Assembly (NCBI GenBank): GCA_947447845.1
Contig: CANFNO010000043.1
Location: 1-11,072 of the forward strand
Length of the DNA: 11,072 nt
Reading direction: 5' to 3'
DNA from: Burkholderiales bacterium
GTDB taxonomy: Bacteria > Pseudomonadota > Gammaproteobacteria > Burkholderiales > Burkholderiaceae
Made by a program: the position numbers and the translations under genes. Below, in pieces: positions 5,686-11,072 of this stretch. Each line of letters starts with the position of its first letter. Position 1 is the first letter of the stretch. The notes under the pieces are model-generated. The model did not search any database. It worked only from the letters and a program-made list of their open reading frames with translations, and was not told the origin of the DNA.

Positions 5686-7413
5686 ATGAAGTTGCCTTTT
5701 CGAGGAGCCTTGGCTTTAGTTACAGTGGCACTTGGAGCCCTAGTCACCCAGGCTTCAGCGCAAGAAATTCAGGGCCAGAAGGATGCTGGCAGCGGCGCTA
5801 GCACCTTGTCAAAAGGCATCAACGTGTCGCAGTCGCAGCTTGACACGGCCGGTGCGCAGGACAAGAACTGGCTGCACACCAACGGTAACTATGCGCAGAC
5901 GCGCTACTACCCTGGCAAGCAAATCAACACCGCCAACGTAAAGAATTTGAAGCCGAAGTTCACATTCCAGACCGAAGTGCTGGAGTCTATGGAAACTGCA
6001 CCCATCGTGGTCGATGGCGTGATGTACATGACGACCTCGTACAACCATGTGTACGCGCTGGATGCGGTTACCGGAAAAGAGTTCTGGCATTACAAACACA
6101 AGATGGGCCCCATCACCACCTTCTGCTGCGGACCCAACAACCGTGGTGTAGCGGTTGAAGGCGGCAAGTTATTTATGGGCACGCTGGATTCGCGTCTGGT
6201 GTCGCTGGACGCCAAGACCGGCAAGGTGCTGTGGAACATTGAAATCGCCGATCCTGAAAAAGGCTACAGCGAGACCATGGCCCCCACCGTCGTGGGCGCC
6301 AAGGTGCTGATCGGTACCAACGGCGGCGAGTATGGCATTCGCGGTTTTGTCAAAGCCTTCGACGCGACCAGCGGCAAACTGCTCTGGACCTTCAACACCA
6401 TTCCTGAAAAGGGCAGCGAAGGCGTCTGGGCTGTGAATGACGCCACAGGGCGCGACATGCACCGTGACATCGCGGCCGAAAAGGCCCAACTGGCACGTGA
6501 TGGTTCGTTCTTCCAAACACTGGGCGGCGGTGTCTGGATGAATCCGGCAGTGGACCTGAAGTCCAACACGATCTTCTTTGTAGTTGGCAATCCCTCACCT
6601 GACCTGTATGGTGCTGAGCGCCCGGGCGACAACCTGTACACCGACTCCCTGGTGGCAGTTGACCTGAATTCAGGTGCGTACAAATGGCACTTCCAATACA
6701 TCGCCCATGATGTATGGGACCTGGATGCCGTGAGCCCCCCGATTCTGGTCGACGTCAAGGACAAGTCCGGCAAAATGGTGCCCGGCGTGATCCACGGTGG
6801 CAAGACCGGCCACGTGTACGTGCACAACCGTGAGAACGGCGAATTGATCCGTTTTTCCGAAGCCATGATTCCGCAGGAAAACATGTGGGTGTTGCCGACC
6901 TCTGACGGTGCACGCATGTTGCCCGGTGCCAACGGTGGCGTCGAATGGTCGCCCATGGCAGTCAATCCTGATCTGCACCTGAGCTATGCGCTGAACCTGC
7001 ACCAGCCCATGACATACCACGTGGAAACTGCCAAGTACCCGGGCGGCAAGCTGTGGTTGGGCGGCGCTTTCAAAGTGATCGAGGGTGAAAAGCAATGGGG
7101 ACGTCTGTCAGCTGTTGACTACAACACCGGCAAAGTGGCCTGGAAGTTTGACACCGAGCAGCCTTTGATTGGCGGTGCCTTGGCAACAGCCGGTGGCCTG
7201 GTGTTCTACGGCGAAGGCAATGGCCTGTTCCGTGCGTTGGATGCCAAGAACGGCAAGTTGCTGTGGGAGCATAACTGTGGCGCTGGCGCCAATGCGATGC
7301 CCGTTTCCTATAGCGTCTCAGGCAAGCAATACGTAGCCATGGGCTGCGGTGGTAACAACCAGTTGGACTTCAAGCGCGGCAACTCGATGGTTGTGTACGC
7401 CCTTGACAAGTAA
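5686..7413 (+). CDS. periplasmic PQQ-dependent (type I quinoprotein) alcohol dehydrogenase
   Basis: This 575-residue enzyme oxidises an alcohol in the periplasm with pyrroloquinoline quinone and passes electrons to a c-type cytochrome. Residues 1-25 are a signal peptide (VTQASA/QE). The eight-bladed propeller shows repeated tryptophan-docking motifs ([43 protein letters not shown]). The vicinal Cys pair that stacks on PQQ is C147-C148 in FCCGPNNRG. Likely metal ligands are E215 (GGEYGIRG) and N302 (VGNPSPD). The catalytic Asp is D345 in HDVWDLD, and D347 two residues on is the extra Asp found in lanthanide-using relatives (XoxF, PedH). No heme motif (CxxCH) is present, so it is not a quinohemoprotein. 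Start 5686 precedes the signal peptide directly, with AAGAGA as a weak ribosome site; the frame back to 5569 is not signal-like. The substrate cannot be told. Many such genes are called methanol/ethanol-family dehydrogenases. Confidence 0.93.
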   Translation: MKLPFRGALALVTVALGALVTQASAQEIQGQKDAGSGASTLSKGINVSQSQLDTAGAQDKNWLHTNGNYAQTRYYPGKQINTANVKNLKPKFTFQTEVLESMETAPIVVDGVMYMTTSYNHVYALDAVTGKEFWHYKHKMGPITTFCCGPNNRGVAVEGGKLFMGTLDSRLVSLDAKTGKVLWNIEIADPEKGYSETMAPTVVGAKVLIGTNGGEYGIRGFVKAFDATSGKLLWTFNTIPEKGSEGVWAVNDATGRDMHRDIAAEKAQLARDGSFFQTLGGGVWMNPAVDLKSNTIFFVVGNPSPDLYGAERPGDNLYTDSLVAVDLNSGAYKWHFQYIAHDVWDLDAVSPPILVDVKDKSGKMVPGVIHGGKTGHVYVHNRENGELIRFSEAMIPQENMWVLPTSDGARMLPGANGGVEWSPMAVNPDLHLSYALNLHQPMTYHVETAKYPGGKLWLGGAFKVIEGEKQWGRLSAVDYNTGKVAWKFDTEQPLIGGALATAGGLVFYGEGNGLFRALDAKNGKLLWEHNCGAGANAMPVSYSVSGKQYVAMGCGGNNQLDFKRGNSMVVYALDK

Positions 7414-7456
7414 GCAGCGGCGATGACTTCAATGCGAATGTAGAGTTTGCATTGTG

Positions 7457-7489
7457 ATGGCGGCCACTACCGGGGGGCCGCCATTTTTT
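7457..7489 (+). terminator. intrinsic terminator between dehydrogenase and cytochrome genes
   Basis: ATGGCGGCC (7457-7465) pairs perfectly with GGCCGCCAT (7476-7484) across a 10-base loop, and six T follow (7484-7489). It lies 44 bases after the dehydrogenase stop and only 19 bases before the cytochrome ATG. It should end or attenuate the dehydrogenase transcript. Confidence 0.9.
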
Positions 7490-7508
7490 ATTCTTATTTT
7501 TGACACCC

Positions 7509-8096
7509 ATGAATACACCCTTTATCGCGACGGTGCTGGCTATTTGCTGGTCGTTGATTTCAACTGGTCCGGCCGTGGCCCAGGATATTTCTGCAGGAAA
7601 AGACAAGGCTGTCGTCTGTGCCGGATGCCATGGTGCAGATGGAAATGCCGTGCTGCCCATCTATCCCAACCTGGCTGGCCAGAACTGGCGCTACATCTAC
7701 ATCCAGCTCAAGGACTTCAAGGAAGGCCGCCGGCACAACGACATCATGTCGCCTCTTGCCGCGTCATTGAGCCGCGAAGACATGATCAATATCGCTAACT
7801 ATTTTGCGGCCCAACCGGTCAAGGCCAACCCCTTTGCACCGGATGAAGCCAAGGTGAAATTGGGCAAATCCAAGGCTGACGAGACCTTGTGTGCGATGTG
7901 TCATTTGGGCGGATTCTCAGGTCAGAACGAAATTCCCCGGGTGGCCGGTCAACAGTATGAATACGTCATGGAACAGCTGCGTAACTTCAAGGCCCGCACG
8001 CGCACCAATGACGCCGGGAATATGACCAGCGTTGCGCAGACCCTCAGTGAATCAGACATGGAAAATTTGACCCATTACATAGTGAGTCTGCGCTAA
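7509..8096 (+). CDS. di-heme cytochrome c (c4-like), likely electron acceptor of the dehydrogenase
   Basis: This 195-residue periplasmic protein has a signal peptide (1-24, cleaved near PAVA/QD) and two class I cytochrome c domains. Heme 1 is bound by C37-C40-H41 (CAGCH) with M80 (NDIMSPLA) as the likely sixth ligand. Heme 2 is bound by C128-C131-H132 (CAMCH) with M172 (GNMTSVA). Each domain ends with the expected helix (DMINIANYFAAQP and DMENLTHYIVSLR), and the two halves align as an internal duplication, typical of c4/c553-type di-heme proteins. Its position right after the quinoprotein gene suggests that it takes electrons from it. I chose ATG 7509; a TTG at 7500 is in frame. Neither has a strong ribosome site, and an intrinsic terminator lies just upstream. 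Expression may therefore depend on read-through or a separate promoter. Confidence 0.92.
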   Translation: MNTPFIATVLAICWSLISTGPAVAQDISAGKDKAVVCAGCHGADGNAVLPIYPNLAGQNWRYIYIQLKDFKEGRRHNDIMSPLAASLSREDMINIANYFAAQPVKANPFAPDEAKVKLGKSKADETLCAMCHLGGFSGQNEIPRVAGQQYEYVMEQLRNFKARTRTNDAGNMTSVAQTLSESDMENLTHYIVSLR

Positions 8097-8230
8097 ATCG
8101 AAGGTTCCCCTTTTCAAGCGCAAGAAGATGCTTTGGGGTGCCAATTTAAAAGATTCCAAAGCCACGCGCATGCGGCCGCAGAAGACGTTTTCGCGTAATT
8201 GAAATGATTGCCTTGTTGGAGTGAACGGGT

Positions 8231-9718
8231 ATGAAAATAGCTATTGTTGGAGCCGGATTCGCGGGCTTGAGTACGGCCAAGGTTCTCAAGGCCATGGGCC
8301 ATACGGTTACGGTCTTTGAAAAAGACAGTGAGGTGGGCGGCGTGTGGGCGGCCTCACGCCGTTACCCCGGACTCACAACCCAGAATGTGCGTTCGACCTA
8401 TGCTCTGTCGGACTTCCCCTATCCAGACAACTACCCGGAATGGCCCTCGGGCGAGCAGGTGCAGTCCTATCTGGCTGCCTATGCCCGCCACTTTCAGCTT
8501 GTGCCGCTGATTCGACTCCAAACCGAGGTGATAAGCGCCGAACCCTATTCCCATAACGGAGCCTGGCAACTGTCCACGGTGGACCATGCCAGTGGCGAAC
8601 GTTTCCAGGAAAACTTTGACTACCTGGTGGTTTGCAACGGCACCTTTTCCCAGCCCAAGGTGCCTGATTTTGAAGGTGCCTCAGAATTTCTGTCTGCCGG
8701 TGGCGTCATTTGCCATTCGAGTCAATGGCCGGGTGAAGATGCCCTTCGGGGTCGGCACCTGTTGGTGGTGGGTTATGGCAAGTCGTCCTGTGATCTGGCG
8801 CAGGCGGTCTGCGGACAAGCGACATCCACCACCCTGGTGGTGCGCCAGCTGATCTGGAAGATGCCCAAAAAACTATTCAACGTATTGAATTACAAATACC
8901 TCTTGCTCACCCGCATGGGCGAGGCGCTGTTTAAATATATCCGCGTATCCGGGTTTGAGCGTTTTCTGCATGGCACCGGCAAGCCATTGCGAAACAGCCT
9001 GATGAGCCAGGTGCAGTGGGTCGTCACCGTGCAATGCAAGCTGAAGGCGCTGGGGCTGCTGCCTTCGCTTCCTTTTGAGTCAATTTCACGCAGCACCGTA
9101 AGTCTGGTGACCGATGGCTTCTTTGAGAGTGTCCGAGCGGGCAAGATTCGGGTGTGCAGGGACGCGGTCATCAGCTGCCTGTCTACCGGACCGGATGGGA
9201 AGTTTGCCGAATTGAGCACAGGCGAGCGACTGCCGGCTGACATGGTGGTATGTGCCACCGGTTGGCAGCAACGCGTGCCCTTTTTGTCCGATGCAGTGAT
9301 GACGCGTATCACGGATTCCAGTGGCAATTTCCGTTTATACAGATCGGTGCTACCAGTCCATGTGCCCCGGCTCGCCTTCAACGGCTACAACTCATCGTTG
9401 TTCAGCCAGCTGAGCTGTGAAATTGCCGCGCTCTGGATTGCCGACCTGCTGGGTGGCCAACTCAAGTTGCCTGCTGCTGAGCAGCAGGATGGAGACATCT
9501 CCGAGCGCCTCGAGTGGATCGATAAACGCAATGAAGGCAAGCACGCCAAGGGCACCAACGTGGTTCCATTCTCTTTGCACTATATCGATGAGTTACTACG
9601 GGATTTACGCTCGCCATTGGGCCAGCTGACACGCATAAAGCATTGGTTGCTACCGGTGAACCCGGCGGATTACGCGTCCGCGACCCGCTCTTTGCATGCG
9701 CGCTACAGTCGGACTTGA
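8231..9718 (+). CDS. FMO-like FAD/NAD(P)H-dependent monooxygenase
   Basis: This 495-residue flavoprotein resembles class B flavin monooxygenases. The FAD-binding Rossmann fold opens the protein: GAGFAG (7-12), with E30 at the end of strand 2 for the ribose, then GGVWAASRRYPGL. A second dinucleotide site VVGYGKSSCDLA (179-190) fits NADPH. Between them, FEG (147-149) and HSSQW (162-166) resemble the FMO/Baeyer-Villiger fingerprint FxGxxxHxxxW, but with about eight extra residues between FxG and H. The late ATG motif (VVCATGW) of the family is present. There is no signal peptide, so it is cytoplasmic. GGAG at 8218-8221 lies 9 bases before ATG 8231. It stands 134 bases after the cytochrome gene and may have its own promoter. 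The substrate is unknown: S/N-oxygenation, ketone oxidation or a lipid are all possible. Confidence 0.85.
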   Translation: MKIAIVGAGFAGLSTAKVLKAMGHTVTVFEKDSEVGGVWAASRRYPGLTTQNVRSTYALSDFPYPDNYPEWPSGEQVQSYLAAYARHFQLVPLIRLQTEVISAEPYSHNGAWQLSTVDHASGERFQENFDYLVVCNGTFSQPKVPDFEGASEFLSAGGVICHSSQWPGEDALRGRHLLVVGYGKSSCDLAQAVCGQATSTTLVVRQLIWKMPKKLFNVLNYKYLLLTRMGEALFKYIRVSGFERFLHGTGKPLRNSLMSQVQWVVTVQCKLKALGLLPSLPFESISRSTVSLVTDGFFESVRAGKIRVCRDAVISCLSTGPDGKFAELSTGERLPADMVVCATGWQQRVPFLSDAVMTRITDSSGNFRLYRSVLPVHVPRLAFNGYNSSLFSQLSCEIAALWIADLLGGQLKLPAAEQQDGDISERLEWIDKRNEGKHAKGTNVVPFSLHYIDELLRDLRSPLGQLTRIKHWLLPVNPADYASATRSLHARYSRT

Positions 9719-9958
9719 AATCGACTGCGACTTGGAGGTTTATCTGCACCCTATTGGACAAGCTGCAATCTTTATATATGTGATCGATGAACTCAATAGA
9801 CAAAGCTCCGTATATTTGACTCGTCTTTTTTGGTGAACATCTGAAATGCAGAATATTCACGACAGATTGGGTACTGAAAGGTCATGCTGCGAATCTCTCG
9901 GAATGATTTGAAGTTATCCTTGTCATAGCTTATGAAAAAATATGAAGGTAGAGGTAAG

Positions 9959-10678
9959 TCACAAAACTGCCGACCGTCCGCCATCTATAGGAAGGCAGAC
10001 CCCGGTTACAAAGCTTGCTGATTGAATAAAGTCAAGGGCATGCACCAAGTCACTCCATTCGCCCAATCGCTTGAGCGGAATGCGACTCAGAATTTCTTCC
10101 TTTTCGGCTAGCGAATACAAGGCATCGCTGTCGGGCCACGGCATCGTGCCTGGCATAAGTGCATTGACCCTGACAAAGGGTGCCATTTCAACAGCGGCAC
10201 TTTTTGTGATTGACATGAGCGCCGACTTTGCTGCCACGTACATTGAAAAGCCCTCCACGCCTCCCTGAACTTGGATGTCTCCAATGTTCACGACACAACC
10301 ACCTGCGGCCTTAAGCGAATCCATGCATTGCTGCATCAAAAAAAATGGGCCTGTAAAATTCGACGCTATAAGTTCGTGTGCCCGGTCTGGTGTCGTGTCT
10401 TCAATGGCGTATCCCGCAAAGCTTGACCCGTTGCAAACAAGCAGGTCCAGTCCGTCCGTTTTGGTCTGCACCCATTTAGCAACCAGCGCTCCACTTTGGC
10501 GATTGTCGGTAGCGCATCGCAAGCAAGCCACGTTTGCCCCCAGGCTATTTGCCAATGCGACGCCTTCCTCGAAGGAATGTCGCGCAGTGAAGAGGACCTG
10601 CCACCCCTTTGCAGCGTAATGCTCAACAATGGCTTTTCCAAGGCGCTTGGAACCGCCCGTTATAAGAACTGTCTTCAT
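9959..10678 (-). CDS. SDR oxidoreductase of the pteridine-reductase (PTR1/FolM-like) type
   Basis: This 239-residue enzyme is a classical short-chain dehydrogenase. TGGSKRLGKAI (7-17) is the cofactor loop in the form common in pteridine reductases, with Lys/Arg favouring NADPH. VCNGSSF (81-87) replaces the usual NNAG. The catalytic region reads NIGDIQVQGGVEGFSMYVAAKSAL: Tyr Y147 and Lys K151 are present, but the usual Ser position is taken by Asp (D134), as in PTR1 and FolM. VRVNALMPGTMPWPD and the C-terminal VTGVCLPIDGG are also typical. The likely reaction is NADPH-dependent reduction of a dihydropterin or dihydrofolate in the cytoplasm. The start at 10678 is the first ATG; I see no strong ribosome site on the minus strand. 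It converges with the monooxygenase gene, 240 bases away, with no terminator visible. A different SDR substrate cannot be excluded. Confidence 0.82.
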   Translation of the reverse strand: MKTVLITGGSKRLGKAIVEHYAAKGWQVLFTARHSFEEGVALANSLGANVACLRCATDNRQSGALVAKWVQTKTDGLDLLVCNGSSFAGYAIEDTTPDRAHELIASNFTGPFFLMQQCMDSLKAAGGCVVNIGDIQVQGGVEGFSMYVAAKSALMSITKSAAVEMAPFVRVNALMPGTMPWPDSDALYSLAEKEEILSRIPLKRLGEWSDLVHALDFIQSASFVTGVCLPIDGGRSAVL

Positions 10679-10773
10679 TCAGCTTCACTTTTCGATTGAT
10701 TTAACACTCGTCAGATCATTTTTTGGTTTTTGCTCTTCGGTTCGGAAAACTAATTTGAACGAAGGTACAGACG

Positions 10774-10899
10774 ATGCCACTTGGCAAGGTGGTACTGTTG
10801 GATGCGTTTGTCTTGCCGCAAGGGTTGCTACTACGCGGTCAACAGAATTACGAATTGATTTTGATCAAGTTTCCATGCTCTTGCAATCAATGTGAATAA
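10774..10899 (+). CDS. possible 41-aa small protein
   Basis: This small ORF starts MPLGKVVLLDAFVLPQGLLL and ends KFPCSCNQCE. GAAGG at 10761-10765 lies 8 bases before the ATG, a better ribosome site than several larger genes here have. The C-terminus has three closely spaced Cys (CSCNQC), which might bind a metal. It has no signal peptide and no family that I know. It is divergent from the SDR gene, about 95 bases away, and its stop codon runs into the palindrome at 10898. It may be a chance ORF. Confidence 0.3.
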   Translation: MPLGKVVLLDAFVLPQGLLLRGQQNYELILIKFPCSCNQCE

Positions 10900-10919
10900 A
10901 TGAAAGTTGACTTTCATTT
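10898..10919. promoter_or_regulatory. perfect 22-nt palindrome, possible operator
   Basis: AAATGAAAGT (10898-10907) and ACTTTCATTT (10910-10919) are exact inverse copies separated by TG. The symmetry suggests a site for a dimeric regulator. An AT-rich hairpin is the other reading, but no T-run follows. It lies about 220 bases upstream of the SDR start. Confidence 0.5.
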
Positions 10920-11072
10920 CCTCTACATTTATATGCTGAATAGCTAGTTCTGGGATCAATTTTTTTGCGCCAAAATGCTTGCAGATCTCCTAACTGAACC
11001 ATCTTAGGGAATGACCGTTCTGGAGAAATTGACAGAATTTTGTAACTCATGGCGAACGGCAGCAACCGCGGC

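Larger units (their letters stand above)
10679..11072. other. right-edge region upstream of the SDR gene
   Basis: About 390 bases. The promoter of the leftward SDR gene should lie near 10680-10760, which is T-rich (GATCATTTTTTGGTTTTTGC). A possible small ORF (10774-10899) and a perfect palindrome (10898-10919) are listed separately. At the extreme edge, 11004-11072 on the minus strand is open for 22 codons (ending HELQNSVNFSRTVIP, then TAA). It could be the end of a gene lying outside, but this is too short to call. Confidence 0.45.

Noticed and set aside
6264..6965. A 233-aa antisense ORF across the dehydrogenase gene
   Set aside because: It is a shadow of a strongly supported coding region with clear PQQ motifs; it has no ribosome site and no domain.
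10071..10619. Rightward ORFs opposite the SDR gene
   Set aside because: They have no recognisable domain and overlap a clear SDR with cofactor loop and active-site Tyr/Lys.
1..11072. CRISPR arrays, tRNA or rRNA genes
   Set aside because: I saw no regularly spaced repeats and no tRNA-like or rRNA sequence on either strand.

Overview
The window looks like chromosomal DNA of a Gram-negative proteobacterium, most likely a betaproteobacterium of the Burkholderiales. This is inferred from the periplasmic quinoprotein/cytochrome pair, the transposon types and the codon choice; no rRNA or tRNA is present to settle it.

Left part (1-3212). The 5' end of a leftward NTF2/SnoaL-like gene is cut by the window edge. 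After about 380 gene-free bases comes an IS3-family element (about 531-3212) that is dead twice over. Its orfA carries a 4-base tandem duplication that shifts the frame, and its orfB is split by an IS110-family (IS1111-subgroup) element at 1109-2516. That inner element looks intact: a 344-aa DEDD transposase, 12-bp perfect subterminal inverted repeats, and a 280-base 3' non-coding region. In that region a bridge RNA (seekRNA) can be read by eye. Its first loop carries guides matching the two halves of the site it occupies in orfB, and its second loop carries guides matching its own two ends. Both loops have the same layout and imply the same CA core. Joining the two ends would also create a promoter (TTGGCA, 17 bases, TACAAT). 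This is the most striking signal in the window.

Middle part (3213-5457). A doubtful 75-aa ORF is followed by a single-domain BLUF blue-light sensor and about 550 bases holding only a possible coding remnant. Then comes a leftward gene for an exported ankyrin-repeat protein.

Right part (5458-11072). A type I quinoprotein (PQQ) alcohol dehydrogenase is transcribed divergently from the ankyrin gene. A strong intrinsic terminator follows it, and then a di-heme cytochrome c that is its likely electron acceptor. The dehydrogenase has the Asp-x-Asp pattern seen in lanthanide-using relatives. Next are an FMO-type flavin monooxygenase (rightward) and a pteridine-reductase-like SDR (leftward). The last 400 bases hold one possible 41-aa ORF and a perfect 22-nt palindrome.

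How it may fit together: dehydrogenase, cytochrome and possibly the ankyrin protein form a periplasmic alcohol-oxidation module. The BLUF, NTF2-like, flavin monooxygenase and pteridine-reductase-like genes resemble the content of light/photo-oxidative-stress clusters with photolyase in other proteobacteria. No photolyase or light-responsive regulator is visible here, so that link is only an inference.
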